From assembly GCF_020037015.1 (NCBI RefSeq), contig NZ_JAIQDE010000024.1, forward strand, positions 62,001 through 126,000: a stretch of DNA of 64,000 bases, read 5' to 3'. This document shows, piece after piece, positions 54,824 to 63,272 of this stretch. The notes below the pieces were generated by a model. It was not told the origin of the DNA and searched no databases. It worked only from the letters and a program-made list of their open reading frames with translations. Each line of letters begins with the position of its first letter. Within the stretch, counting starts at the first letter, position 1. The DNA is from Corallococcus sp. AS-1-6. Lineage in GTDB: Bacteria; Myxococcota; Myxococcia; Myxococcales; Myxococcaceae. The translations under genes and the position numbers were made by a program.

Positions 54824-55381
54824 ATGCTCCCTGGCGTGAAGAACCTCGCCTCCGGCTTCCTGCTGGCCATGCCCCAGCTTGGAGACCCGAACTTCTACCG
54901 CTCGGTCATCCTGATGATCGAACACGGGGAGACGGGCTCCATGGGGCTCGTCGTGAACCGGGGAGCGCCCCTGACGCTCGGTGAGCTGGCGCGCGGTCAG
55001 TCGATGGACATCTCGACGGACCGCGTGTCGCAGCCGGTGTTCGTGGGCGGCCCGGTGGAACCCCAACGGGGCTTCGTCCTGCACGACGATGAGTCCGTCG
55101 CGGAGAAGCACTCCGTCCTTCCGGGCCTCTACCTCAGCGTCACCCTGGACGCGCTGGGCCCCCTCCTGCAGCGGACGAGTCCGCGCGTGCGCTTCTGCCT
55201 GGGGTACGCGGGCTGGGGCCCCAAGCAGTTGGAGAATGAAATCGCCGCCGGCTCGTGGCTGTACGCCGACGCCACCGCGGACGCGGTGCTGGGGCAGGAC
55301 CCGGCGAAGTTGTGGGATGCCACCCTGCGCGGTCTGGGCGTGGACCCGGCCATGCTGGTGATGGGAAAGGGGATGAACTGA
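54824..55381 (+). CDS. YqgE/AlgH family protein
   Basis: This 185-residue protein has the YqgE pattern: LASGFLLAMPQLGDPNFYRS, VILMIEHGETGSMGLVVNRG, VFVGGPVEPQRGFVLHDD, RFCLGYAGWGPKQLENEIAA and SWLYADATADAVL. AlgH/YqgE has been linked to transcriptional control and purine metabolism, but its biochemistry is unclear. A TTG at 54800 would add 8 residues. The stop overlaps the bolA start (TGATG). Confidence 0.9.
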   Translation: MLPGVKNLASGFLLAMPQLGDPNFYRSVILMIEHGETGSMGLVVNRGAPLTLGELARGQSMDISTDRVSQPVFVGGPVEPQRGFVLHDDESVAEKHSVLPGLYLSVTLDALGPLLQRTSPRVRFCLGYAGWGPKQLENEIAAGSWLYADATADAVLGQDPAKLWDATLRGLGVDPAMLVMGKGMN

Positions 55382-55638
55382 TGCTCGACGCCGAGACGCT
55401 TCGCCGTTACCTCCTGGACGCCCTGCCGGGCTCGGAGGTGGAGTTGAACGACACCACGGGGACGGGGGACCACTTCGAGGCGCGCGTCATCTCGCCCGCC
55501 TTCACCGGCAAGACGATGGTGGAGCAGCACCAACTGGTGTACGCGCCGCTGCAGCAGTGGCTCAAGTCGGGCGAGCTGCACGCGCTCGCGCTCAAGACCT
55601 ATTCGCCCGAGCAGTGGAAGAAGCTCGGGCCCCGCTGA
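55381..55638 (+). CDS. BolA-family protein
   Basis: This 85-residue protein is a single BolA domain: LRRYLLDALPGSEVELNDTT, GTGDHFEARVISPAFTGKTM, VEQHQLVYAPLQQWLKSGEL and LHALALKTYSPEQW. BolA proteins pair with CGFS monothiol glutaredoxins to move or sense iron-sulfur clusters. The glutaredoxin gene follows after 17 bp and yqgE precedes it, supporting that role. Confidence 0.9.
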   Translation: MLDAETLRRYLLDALPGSEVELNDTTGTGDHFEARVISPAFTGKTMVEQHQLVYAPLQQWLKSGELHALALKTYSPEQWKKLGPR

Positions 55639-55655
55639 AGAAGGAGCAACGATTC

Positions 55656-55973
55656 ATGGACGCAAACCTCAAGGCCCAGTTCGACGAGACGGTGAAGTCG
55701 CACCCCATCGTCCTCTTCATGAAGGGCAACGCCCTGTTCCCCCAGTGCGGCTTCTCCGCGCGCGCGCTCCAGTTGCTCCAGCCGCTGGGCCCGGTGCACA
55801 CGGTGGACGTGCTGGCGGACCCGGCCGTGCGCCAGGGCATCAAGGACTACTCCAACTGGCCCACGATTCCGCAGGTCTACATCCACGGGAAGTTCGTGGG
55901 CGGGTCGGACATCCTGATGGAGCTGGCCGAGCGCGGCGAGCTGCAGGACCTGGTCGCCGCCGGCGGCAAGTAG
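55656..55973 (+). CDS. grxD: Monothiol glutaredoxin (Grx4/GrxD, CGFS type)
   Basis: This 105-residue glutaredoxin binds a shared [2Fe-2S] cluster with BolA. The active site is CGFS, Cys31, in FPQCGFSARALQLLQ. Other conserved parts are HPIVLFMKGNALFPQ, DYSNWPTIPQVYIHGKFVGG and SDILMELAERGELQDLV. The ATG at 55656 has AAGGAG 8 nt before it. It is the last gene of the yqgE-bolA-grxD set. Confidence 0.93.
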   Translation: MDANLKAQFDETVKSHPIVLFMKGNALFPQCGFSARALQLLQPLGPVHTVDVLADPAVRQGIKDYSNWPTIPQVYIHGKFVGGSDILMELAERGELQDLVAAGGK

Positions 55974-56065
55974 GCGTTGGAGCGGGAGCGGGGCCGGGGG
56001 GAAGACCCGGGCCCCTTCCCCCGCGTAGACTGGGCGGCGGTCGCCAAGAGGGGTTGAAAGCCGCC

Positions 56066-57445
56066 GTGCTCACCGTCACACCGCCTGAGTCGAAGCCGCA
56101 GGACGCGTCCACCGAAGTGCCCGGCGTGCCGGTCGAGGGGGGCCCCCTTCCTCCCGGTGCGAACGTCGCGGTCGCCACGCCCGGCGGCGCGGTCGTGGAT
56201 CCGGACGACCTGGTCAGCACGGAGAAGACGCCCACGTTGGTGGACCGCGTGCAGGCCTTCCGCGCGAAGTACGAGAAGCAGGAGATGGCCCTCTTCTTCT
56301 TCGCGGGCTTCCTCTACGACGTCCTCACGCTGAGCCCCATCGACGACGCGCTCACGGAGGTGCAGAACTTCGTCTACCTGGCCATCCTGGCGGGCCTGCT
56401 GGTGCTGGAGCAGCGCTACCCCGAAGGCGTGGAGCCGCCGAAGCTCCTGTCCAAGGTGTGGCGCTTCCGCGAGGACGCGCTGCACTTCTTCATGGGCAGC
56501 CTGCTGAGCGCGTTCACGCTGTTCCTCTTCAAGAGCTCGTCGGGCTTCACGCCGCTGCTGTTCATGGCGGGCATGTTCGGGTTGCTGGTGGCGAACGAGC
56601 TGCCGCGCTTCCGGCAGTTGGGCCCCGTCATCCGCGTGGCCGTCTTCAGCCTGTGCGTGACGCTGTACTTCGCGTCGCTCCTGCCGGTGCTCTTTGGGCG
56701 GGTGGGGTGGTGGATCTTCACGCTGTCCGTCGCGCTGGGGTGCGGGAGCGTGTACGGGCTGCTTCGCGTGCTCAAGCGCTGGCGCCCGGATGAGAAGGCG
56801 CTGCTGCGCACGGTGGCGATTCCCGGCTTCGGCGCGCAGGCGCTGCTGCTCGGGTGCTACTTCGTGGGCGTGATTCCGCCGGTGCCCCTGGCGGTGCAGT
56901 ACAGCGGCATCTACCACCAGGTGAAGCGCGTCTCCCCGGGCGTGTATCACCTGACGTCGGAGGCGCAGCCCTGGTGGAAGGTCTGGACGGCGTTCCACCA
57001 CGGCGACCAGGACTTCCTGGTGCGGCCGGGCGAGGAGCCCATGTACTTCTTCCGCATCTTCGCGCCCAAGGGCTTCGAGCCGTACCGCGTGCGCGTGCGC
57101 TGGTTCTTCGACCACCCGGAGAAGGGCTGGACGTCGCTGGGCAAGGGGTTCATGGCCAACGTGACCAGCAACGGCACGGAGGGCGGCTACCGCTACTACG
57201 CGCGGCCGGGCACCACGCCCAAGCCGGGGGACTGGCGCGTCGTGCTGGAGACAGAGGACGGGCATGAAATCAACCGCCTCAACTTCACCGTCACCGAGGA
57301 CACGCGCACCGAGCCGCGCCCGGAGAAGGTGGACGTGTCCGTGCTCAAGGTCATCAAGCCCATCTCGCTGGAGGACTGGCAGAAGCTCCAGCCTCCCGCG
57401 CCGGTGACGGCCCCGGCCCCCGAGGCTACGGCGCCGGCGCCTTGA
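56066..57445 (+). CDS. Multi-pass membrane protein with C-terminal DUF2914
   Basis: This 459-residue protein has an N-terminal Pro/Val-rich cytoplasmic segment (about 60 residues). Seven to eight hydrophobic helices follow (MALFFFAGFLYDVLTLSPID, HFFMGSLLSAFTLFLFKSSS, PVIRVAVFSLCVTLYFASLL). The C-terminal soluble DUF2914 domain (about 310-440) shows WKVWTAFHHGDQDFLVRPGE, YRVRVRWFFDHPEKGWTSLG and WRVVLETEDGHEINRLNFTV. DUF2914 has no known function. The GTG start at 56066 is one of two options (TTG 56054). Its 3' end overlaps rsmE by 20 bp. Confidence 0.85.
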   Translation: MLTVTPPESKPQDASTEVPGVPVEGGPLPPGANVAVATPGGAVVDPDDLVSTEKTPTLVDRVQAFRAKYEKQEMALFFFAGFLYDVLTLSPIDDALTEVQNFVYLAILAGLLVLEQRYPEGVEPPKLLSKVWRFREDALHFFMGSLLSAFTLFLFKSSSGFTPLLFMAGMFGLLVANELPRFRQLGPVIRVAVFSLCVTLYFASLLPVLFGRVGWWIFTLSVALGCGSVYGLLRVLKRWRPDEKALLRTVAIPGFGAQALLLGCYFVGVIPPVPLAVQYSGIYHQVKRVSPGVYHLTSEAQPWWKVWTAFHHGDQDFLVRPGEEPMYFFRIFAPKGFEPYRVRVRWFFDHPEKGWTSLGKGFMANVTSNGTEGGYRYYARPGTTPKPGDWRVVLETEDGHEINRLNFTVTEDTRTEPRPEKVDVSVLKVIKPISLEDWQKLQPPAPVTAPAPEATAPAP

Positions 57446-58178
57446 GCAGCGTCACCTGACCCAGCAGCACCGGCACCGCCGTCTCCACGCGCAGGATGCG
57501 GGGGCCCAGCGAGAAGGGCAGGAAGCCGTGGGCTTCCAGGAGCTGCGCCTCGAAGGGCACCCAGCCTCCGTCCGGTCCGATGGCGAGCACCACCCGCGTG
57601 GCACTCGTGATGTCCCGGGCCTGGAGGGAGAGGCTGGCGGGCGGGTGGGGGAGCAGGCGCAGCGGCTCCGGGCCGAAGACGGCGTCCAGTTCGTCCTCGA
57701 CGAAGGGGCGGAAGCGCTCGCGGACAAGCACCTCCGGCATGCGGGTGTCGCGGGCCTGCTCCAGGCCCTGGAGGAGCAGCTCGCGGACGAAGGCCTCGTT
57801 GAGCACCTTGGAGTCGAAGTAGCTCTTCTCCACGCGGGCCGCGTTCACCAGCACGACGCGGTCCACGCCCAGGGACGCCACGGCGGGCAGGACCTTCTTG
57901 AGCGCCTTGGGGCGGGGGATGGCCAACAGCAGGTCCACGCCGGCCCGGGGCGGCGGCGGGTCCGTCAGCTCGACGCGCAGGTGGAGCAGGCCGGGGGCGT
58001 TCTCCAGCACCTCGCCCGTGCCGGTGAGGCCGTTCAGGCGGCCCACGCGCAGGGATTCGCCGGGTTCGGCCTTGAGGACCTCGCGGGCGTGCTGGGCGCG
58101 GCGGCCGGTGAGCCGGGCGGTGCCGTCCGGCTGGAAGTCCTCGTCGAAGAGCAGGAGCAGGTTCACGGTCTCCTCCAT
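57426..58178 (-). CDS. rsmE: 16S rRNA (uracil1498-N3)-methyltransferase
   Basis: RsmE methylates U1498 of 16S rRNA. The 250-residue protein has the N-terminal PUA-like domain (HAREVLKAEPGESLRVGRLN) and a SPOUT knot: DLLLAIPRPKALKKVLPAVA, ARVEKSYFDSKVLNEAFVRE, LAIGPDGGWVPFEAQLLEAH, and the final PRILRVETAVPVLLGQVTLL. These match RsmE. The final 20 bp overlap the convergent DUF2914 gene. It diverges from the DTW gene, sharing a 76-bp promoter region. Confidence 0.93.
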   Translation of the reverse strand: MEETVNLLLLFDEDFQPDGTARLTGRRAQHAREVLKAEPGESLRVGRLNGLTGTGEVLENAPGLLHLRVELTDPPPPRAGVDLLLAIPRPKALKKVLPAVASLGVDRVVLVNAARVEKSYFDSKVLNEAFVRELLLQGLEQARDTRMPEVLVRERFRPFVEDELDAVFGPEPLRLLPHPPASLSLQARDITSATRVVLAIGPDGGWVPFEAQLLEAHGFLPFSLGPRILRVETAVPVLLGQVTLLKAPAP

Positions 58179-58254
58179 GTAGCCGTTCCCGGGCGGGCAG
58201 GGGAGGGGGCGGGCCTTCCGTCAGGGGCCGCCACCGGTCGCCAGGGGCGGGACC

Positions 58255-59457
58255 GTGATAAAGGGCCACGGCGTGCGTACCTTCTGCATCAAGTGTCTGC
58301 GTCCTGAAAGCGCGTGCTACTGCGCGCATGTCCCCCAGCTCCAGACGCGCACGCGCGTGGTGTTCCTCCAGCATCCACGGGAGCGGCGCGTGGCCATTGG
58401 CACGGCGCGCATGGCGCACCTGTCGCTGACCAACTCGGAGCTGCACCGGGGTGTGGACTTCACCGGTCACGCGCGGTTGGAGGAGCTGGCGAAGCACCCC
58501 GAGCGCGTCGCGGTGCTCTTCCCGGGCGAGGACGCCATCACCGTGGAGGAGGCGCGGGCGAACCCGCCGGAGACGCTCATCGTCGTGGACGGCACCTGGC
58601 CGCAGGCGAAGAAGGTGGTGATGCGCAACCCGGTGCTGGCGGCGCTGCCGCGCATCGGCTTCGTGCCGCGCCGCCCGAGCAACTACCGCATCCGCGCGGA
58701 GCCGGCGGACCACTGCGTCTCCACCATCGAGGCGGTGGCGGAGATATTGGGCCAGTTGGAGGGCAAGCCCGAGTACTTCGACCGCATGCTGGGCGCGTTC
58801 GAGTTCATGGTGGACACGCAGTTGGAGCGGCAGGAGACGCGCACGGGGCCCAACCGCCGCCGCATCTACAAGAGCGAGTGGCGCCCGCCGCTGGAGCTGC
58901 GCTCGCTGGCGGACGCAGCGGACCGGCTGGTCCTCTTCTACGCGGAGGCGAACGCGCACCCGCTGGAGTCGGGCATCCCGCCGGAGCTGGTGCACCTGGT
59001 CGCGGTCCGCTACGCCACGGGCGAGCGCTTCGAGGCGGTCCTCGCGCCGGAGCAGCCGCTCGCGCACAGCACGTCGCTGCACGTGGAGCTGCCGGAGGAG
59101 GAGCTGCGCGCCGGTGAGCCGCGCGCCCGGGCGCTGGCCCGCTTCGAGGCGTTCCTGCGCCCGGACGACGAGCTGACGGTGTGGACCACGTTCGCCCTGG
59201 ACCTGCTGTGGAACGGGGGCCTTCAGCGCAGGGCCGCGCGCAACGTGCGGCTGGCCACGGCGCGGGCGCTCAAGGGCAAGGCGGGCGGCGTGGAGCAGGC
59301 GGTGGGGCTGCTCAAGGCGCCAGAGGTGGCCACGTGGGCCCGGGGTCGCGCGGGCCGCCGCATCAGCGCGCTGGAGTCCGTGACGCGCGAGCTGGTGGCG
59401 CGTGGCAACGCGACCGAGCCGCCCGCGAAGCTGCCGCGGACGGGCTCCGGGGGCTGA
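58255..59457 (+). CDS. DTW-domain tRNA acp3U-transferase-like protein with a C-terminal exonuclease-like domain
   Basis: The N-terminal 200 residues carry the DTW/TapT features: zinc-type CIKCLRPESACYC (C-x2-C-x6-C-x-C), GHARLEELAKHPERVAVLFP, ETLIVVDGTWPQAKKVVMRN (DGTW), and RRPSNYRIRAEP. TapT proteins transfer the acp group from SAM to tRNA U47. The extra C-terminal part (about 220-400) reads LVLFYAEANAHP, HLVAVRYATGERFEAVLAPE, HSTSLHVELPEEEL, and ARFEAFLRPDDELTVWTTFA. It resembles a DEDD-type RNase H-fold exonuclease by spacing but lacks clear catalytic acids. The GTG at 58255 was used; GTG 58273 has a better AAAGGG upstream. Confidence 0.8.
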   Translation: MIKGHGVRTFCIKCLRPESACYCAHVPQLQTRTRVVFLQHPRERRVAIGTARMAHLSLTNSELHRGVDFTGHARLEELAKHPERVAVLFPGEDAITVEEARANPPETLIVVDGTWPQAKKVVMRNPVLAALPRIGFVPRRPSNYRIRAEPADHCVSTIEAVAEILGQLEGKPEYFDRMLGAFEFMVDTQLERQETRTGPNRRRIYKSEWRPPLELRSLADAADRLVLFYAEANAHPLESGIPPELVHLVAVRYATGERFEAVLAPEQPLAHSTSLHVELPEEELRAGEPRARALARFEAFLRPDDELTVWTTFALDLLWNGGLQRRAARNVRLATARALKGKAGGVEQAVGLLKAPEVATWARGRAGRRISALESVTRELVARGNATEPPAKLPRTGSGG

Positions 59458-59463
59458 AGGCGG

Positions 59464-60582
59464 CTACTGGCCCAGACGGGCGGTGCCGACGCTGGCTTCC
59501 AGCGTGGTGGAGCCGGCGCGCCAGGGACGGGCCTGCTCGCGGACCCAGCGGCCCAGCCGGGCGATGAGGTAGCAGCCCACCAGCAGCGCCACGGACACGC
59601 CCATCGCCGCCGCCATGCCCAGCCGGGGACCGATGCGCTGCGCGAGGCCCGCGATGTCCGCCCAGCCGTACACCACCGGCAGGTGCAGCACGTAGATCCA
59701 CAGCGACAGCCGTCCCAGCGGCGCCAGCAGACCGCTCACCCGCCGCGGCAGCAGGTTCACGACGCCCAGCACCAGCAGGCCCTGCGCCACGCGGTACATC
59801 ACCATCGTGGGACTGGTGGGCGTCCACTCCACGGGCACCCAGCGGGTGAGCGCCAGCAGCGCACCTCCCAGCGCGAGCAACGCGAAGCCCTGCGCCAGGC
59901 CCGGCTTGAGCAGGTGCAGCAAGTGCGCGGCGAACGCGCCCGCGAAGAAGAAGCCCGCCCAGGGGAAGAACGGGAAGCGGCTGCCCTCCCCGTTGCCAAT
60001 GAACTGCTGCAGCGGCACCGGCAGGTGCGCGCCCGCGGCCCACATCCCGGCGCTCGCCAGGGGAATGCCCACCGCCAGCCCGCCCAGCAGCAGCGCCCGC
60101 GCGCCCCGGTGCGGCGTCACCACCAGCGCCATCGCGCCCAGGAGCAGCGCCGCGCCGATGCACTGGAGCGCGTCGAACTGGAACACCTTGCGCAACATGG
60201 CGTCGGTCCAGCCCAGCTCGCGCACCGCGCCCCAGCCCGGCCAGTGCAGCAGGTATCCCAGGAAGAGCAGCAGCAGGGCCCGGCGGAACCGGCGGCCGAA
60301 GGAGTCCTTCGCCGCGCCCGGCTTCGTGCCCAGCGCCATCACCACCGCCCAGCCGCTCACCAGCAGGAACAGCGGCGCGGTGATGCCCCGGAGCTTCCAG
60401 TACTCCTGGACCCACGGGTGGTCCCGGAACGCGGGCGCCAGCAGCGCGTCCAGCGTGTGACCCATCACCATGGCGAGCACGGCCAGCCCGCGCGCGCCAT
60501 CCAACGCGGGGTGCCGGGTCTGCCGGAAGCTGAGCGAGGGACCGAATCCTTTCAAAGCGGACCCGAGCATAAGCCCAGCCAT
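59464..60582 (-). CDS. Multi-pass acyltransferase-like membrane protein (DUF1624/heparan-acetyltransferase-like)
   Basis: This 372-residue protein has about ten hydrophobic helices. ALDGARGLAVLAMVMGHTLD at the N-terminus, the interhelix FDALQCIGAALLLGAMALVV and SRFPFFPWAGFFFAGAFAAH match the DUF1624/HGSNAT-type fold. LSLWIYVLHLPVVYGWADIA lies near the C-terminal end. It would transfer acyl groups across or in the inner membrane. The ATG at 60582 has ACGAGG upstream; another ATG at 60570 is possible. It stands alone between two opposite-strand genes. Confidence 0.82.
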   Translation of the reverse strand: MAGLMLGSALKGFGPSLSFRQTRHPALDGARGLAVLAMVMGHTLDALLAPAFRDHPWVQEYWKLRGITAPLFLLVSGWAVVMALGTKPGAAKDSFGRRFRRALLLLFLGYLLHWPGWGAVRELGWTDAMLRKVFQFDALQCIGAALLLGAMALVVTPHRGARALLLGGLAVGIPLASAGMWAAGAHLPVPLQQFIGNGEGSRFPFFPWAGFFFAGAFAAHLLHLLKPGLAQGFALLALGGALLALTRWVPVEWTPTSPTMVMYRVAQGLLVLGVVNLLPRRVSGLLAPLGRLSLWIYVLHLPVVYGWADIAGLAQRIGPRLGMAAAMGVSVALLVGCYLIARLGRWVREQARPWRAGSTTLEASVGTARLGQ

Positions 60583-60696
60583 GGGCCTCGTCTCCAAAAC
60601 GCACCCACCGTGGGGGGCGGCAGGCGTGGAAACGACCCGGATTTTCACTCCCAGCCCAGGTCACGCCCTCGGCGGTGGATGCTACAGGACGGATGC

Positions 60697-61467
60697 ATGT
60701 CCGCCCGTGCCGCGCTCGCCGCCCTCGTGCTCCTCGCCGCTCCAGCCTCGGGCCGCGCCGCGTCTGGCGATGACTGGTTTGGCCGCGACAAGCCCAGACA
60801 CTTCGCGGCGTGCGCGGCGGCCACGGGCGTGGGCTACGGCGCGGGCGCCGTCCTCTTCGATTCGCCCGGCGCGCGGGCGCTCAGCGGCGTGGGGCTGGGA
60901 TTGGGCGTGGGGTTGGGCAAGGAGGTCTACGACCGGGCTCGCGGCAGCGTCTTCTCCGTGAAGGACCTGGCGTGGGACGCCGCCGGCACCGCGACGGGGC
61001 TACTGGCCTCGTTCCTCGTGGACCGGTTCATCATCGAGGTGCTCCTGCCTCCCCGGAGCGTCGCCGTCGCTGGCGGCGGGAGCGTCCGGGCGCGCGCGGC
61101 GCTCCACGAACTTCAGGAGCAGGTCGCGCTGGAGCCGGGGCTCCACCAGCAGCAGGCGGCCTTCGGGATCATCGGTGTCGGAGACGAGCACGGTGACCTG
61201 GCGGCGCGGGCACTGGTTCATGCAGCCGGTGGGCGTGACGCGGACCTGACCGGCGAGGCCCCGCTCGGCCAACTCTCCCTGGAGCCAGCGCGGCAGGTCC
61301 TGCCCGCCGCTCCGGGCGCTCTTCCCCAGGCACTTGCGGCAGACGAGCACGTCCACCTCCCGCCCCTTGCCGCCCGTGTCTCCATCCTGCATCCGCCGTC
61401 CTCCGTGGCGCTCCGCTTCCAGGCGGATGCGCCGCTGCGTATCGCCGAAAAGTTCAAGAAGAGGTAG
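60697..61467 (+). CDS. YfiM-like (DUF2279-type) exported protein, reading frame extending through the ferredoxin gene
   Basis: The first 120 residues resemble YfiM/DUF2279 proteins: an N-terminal signal (ALAALVLLAAPASGRAASG), DDWFGRDKPRHFAACAAATG, VGLGKEVYDRARGSVFSVKD and LAWDAAGTATGLLASFLVDR. Family members end soon after that point. Here the frame stays open to 61467, giving 256 residues. The last 136 codons are antisense to the ferredoxin gene and have an atypical composition (HLPPLAARVSILHPPSSVAL). Either the natural stop has been lost or the true product ends earlier through a frameshift. The start ATG at 60697 gives the export signal. Confidence 0.6.
   Translation: MSARAALAALVLLAAPASGRAASGDDWFGRDKPRHFAACAAATGVGYGAGAVLFDSPGARALSGVGLGLGVGLGKEVYDRARGSVFSVKDLAWDAAGTATGLLASFLVDRFIIEVLLPPRSVAVAGGGSVRARAALHELQEQVALEPGLHQQQAAFGIIGVGDEHGDLAARALVHAAGGRDADLTGEAPLGQLSLEPARQVLPAAPGALPQALAADEHVHLPPLAARVSILHPPSSVALRFQADAPLRIAEKFKKR
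61000..61392 (-). CDS. Thioredoxin-like [2Fe-2S] ferredoxin domain protein
   Basis: This 130-residue protein has the (2Fe-2S) thioredoxin-fold signature: VDVLVCRKCLGKSARSGGQD with the first Cys pair, then VTPTGCMNQCPRRQVTVLVS with the second (C-x3-C). The C-terminal 35 residues are polar and disordered. It may pass electrons to an unknown partner. The ATG at 61392 has GGAGGACGG upstream. The whole coding region is antisense to the open frame of the YfiM-like gene. Because both domain signatures look real, this is a genuine deep overlap. Confidence 0.75.
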   Translation of the reverse strand: MQDGDTGGKGREVDVLVCRKCLGKSARSGGQDLPRWLQGELAERGLAGQVRVTPTGCMNQCPRRQVTVLVSDTDDPEGRLLLVEPRLQRDLLLKFVERRARPDAPAASDGDAPGRQEHLDDEPVHEERGQ

Positions 61468-61647
61468 CGGCGCGGGGAGGGTTCCGCAGGAGCTGTGGGC
61501 CGCGTCCGCCGGGCCGCCGTCCAGGCGGGCGCTGCCGGACTGATGGAATGGGAAAGGCCCCGCCGTGGGTGCGACGTTCCGTCGCGAAGCCAGCCGCCCG
61601 GAGCGCTGGTACGGTGCGCTCCGCGACGCATCCGGGAGGCGCTCCAC

Positions 61648-62769
61648 ATGACGCGAAATCGACTGCTGTTCGGGTTCACGCTGTCCGCGTTGGGCCTCGG
61701 CGCGCTCGCCGGTTGCGAGCGCTCCCCTGACAAGGCTCCGGAGGCGAAGCCGCCCGCGCCCGCTCCGGTGGCGGAGCAGGCCCCGAAGCCCCCGGCGTCG
61801 GATGCGGAGGCCGTGGCGAAGCTGGCGGCGCACTTCTTCCAGGCGCCTCGCAACGCGGCGCCGCTGCCCGAGGACACCGCGGAGCAGGTGGCCCTGGGGC
61901 GCATGCTCTTCCACGAGCCCCGCCTGTCGAAGAACCACGACGTGTCCTGCAACACCTGCCACGGCCTGGACACCTTCGGCGTGGACAACAAGGCGCTGTC
62001 GGAGGGCCACAAGAAGCAGAAGGGCAGCCGCAACTCGCCCACCGTCTACAACGCGGCCCACCACATCGCGCAGTTCTGGGACGGCCGCGCCGCCACGCTG
62101 GAGGCCCAGGCGGAAGGGCCGATGATGAACCCGGTGGAGATGGCCATGCCGGACGCGAAGCGCGTCGAGGCCACGCTGTCCTCCATCCCCGAGTACACCA
62201 CGCGCTTCCGCGCCGCCTTCCCCAAGACGGGCAAGCCCGTCACGCTGGCGAACGCCGCCCGGGCGCTGGCCGCCTTCGAGCGCACGCTCACCACGCCTTC
62301 CCGCTTCGACCGCTTCCTCGCGGGGGAGCACGCGGCCCTGAGCGCGCAGGAGCAGCGCGGCCTGGAGGCCTTCGTCACCACCGGCTGCACCACGTGCCAC
62401 AACGGTCCGGCGGTGGGCGGCGCGTCGTTCCAGAAGCTGGGGCTGGTGGAGGCGTACCCGGCCCTCACCGACGCGGGCCGCTTCGACGCGACGAAGAACG
62501 AGGACGACCGGGGCTACTTCCGCGTGCCCACCCTGCGCAACGTGGAGATGACCGGGCCCTACCTGCACGACGGCAGCGTGAACGACCTGCCCACCATGGT
62601 GCGCCTGATGGGCCGCTACCAACTGGGCCGGACGCTGAAGGACGGCGAGGTGGACGACCTGGTGGCCTTCCTCAAGAGCCTCACCGGCGAGCTGCCTCCC
62701 GCCGAGCGCATCTCCGCGCCGCCCCTGCCCCCCAGCACGAAGCGCACGCCCAAGCCGGACCCGTCGTAG
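61648..62769 (+). CDS. Di-haem cytochrome c peroxidase (MauG/BCCP family) lipoprotein
   Basis: This 373-residue periplasmic protein has a lipoprotein signal (LSALGLGALAGC) and an Ala/Pro-rich linker. Two c-haem motifs are CNTCH (101-105) and CTTCH (247-251). Other conserved segments are LGRMLFHEPRLSKNHDVSCN, RNSPTVYNAAHHIAQFWDGR, MMNPVEMAMPDAKRVEATLS and RGYFRVPTLRNVEMTGPYLH. It reduces peroxide using electrons from periplasmic donors. The ATG at 61648 has GGAGG 8 nt before it. It diverges from the ferredoxin gene. Confidence 0.92.
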   Translation: MTRNRLLFGFTLSALGLGALAGCERSPDKAPEAKPPAPAPVAEQAPKPPASDAEAVAKLAAHFFQAPRNAAPLPEDTAEQVALGRMLFHEPRLSKNHDVSCNTCHGLDTFGVDNKALSEGHKKQKGSRNSPTVYNAAHHIAQFWDGRAATLEAQAEGPMMNPVEMAMPDAKRVEATLSSIPEYTTRFRAAFPKTGKPVTLANAARALAAFERTLTTPSRFDRFLAGEHAALSAQEQRGLEAFVTTGCTTCHNGPAVGGASFQKLGLVEAYPALTDAGRFDATKNEDDRGYFRVPTLRNVEMTGPYLHDGSVNDLPTMVRLMGRYQLGRTLKDGEVDDLVAFLKSLTGELPPAERISAPPLPPSTKRTPKPDPS

Positions 62770-62819
62770 CTCGCAGGAAACGTCGCGTCCCGCCCGGCGG
62801 GTGCTAAACCCTCGCGCCC

Positions 62820-63215
62820 ATGACCTTCTTCTTCCATCTCCACTCGGGTCTTCGCTACCTGGTGCTGTTGTCCGGTGTCCTCGCGCTCGCGTTCTTCGCG
62901 TTCGCGGTCGCCACGAAGCGCCCGTTCGACAAGGTGGGGCGCATCATCGGTGCGTCCTACTCCGGCTTCCTGCAGTTGCAGGTGCTGGTGGGCATCGCGG
63001 TGCTGGTGACGCGCGGGTACTACCCGGCGCTCATCGGGCACATCGTGATGATGATCCTCGCGGTGGGCGCCATCCAGGGCCCCCTGTCCGCGAACCGCCG
63101 CCGCACGCCGCCCGGCTACGTGCTGCCCCTGGTGGGCACGCTGGTGTCGCTGGCGCTGGTGGCGGGCGGCATCCTGGCCATCCGCCCGGGCCTGTTCGTC
63201 TCCACCGCGTTCTGA
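62820..63215 (+). CDS. Four-helix inner-membrane protein of unknown function
   Basis: This 131-residue protein has four predicted transmembrane helices (HSGLRYLVLLSGVLALAFFA, FLQLQVLVGIAVLVTRGYYP, IGHIVMMILAVGAIQGPLSA, VLPLVGTLVSLALVAGGILA). Two His residues (HLHSGL and GHIVMM) in or near helices could bind haem or quinone, but that is a guess. It follows the peroxidase gene by 50 bp on the same strand. Confidence 0.75.
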   Translation: MTFFFHLHSGLRYLVLLSGVLALAFFAFAVATKRPFDKVGRIIGASYSGFLQLQVLVGIAVLVTRGYYPALIGHIVMMILAVGAIQGPLSANRRRTPPGYVLPLVGTLVSLALVAGGILAIRPGLFVSTAF

Positions 63216-63230
63216 GGCACGCGTGGGGCG

Positions 63231-63261
63231 GCGAAGCGGCTGGGGCCTCCAGCCGCCTCGC
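63231..63261. terminator. Hairpin between convergent genes
   Basis: GCGAAGCGGCTGG (63231-63243) and CCAGCCGCCTCGC (63249-63261) form a 13-bp stem with one mismatch and a 5-nt loop. It sits between the membrane-protein gene and the convergent beta-helix gene. Confidence 0.55.
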
Positions 63262-63272
63262 GAGGCCTCCCG

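Noticed and set aside
61052-61467. Long C-terminal extension of the YfiM-like protein as a new domain
   Set aside because: The sequence is the antisense of the ferredoxin gene and shows shadow-like composition, so a functional domain is not claimed.
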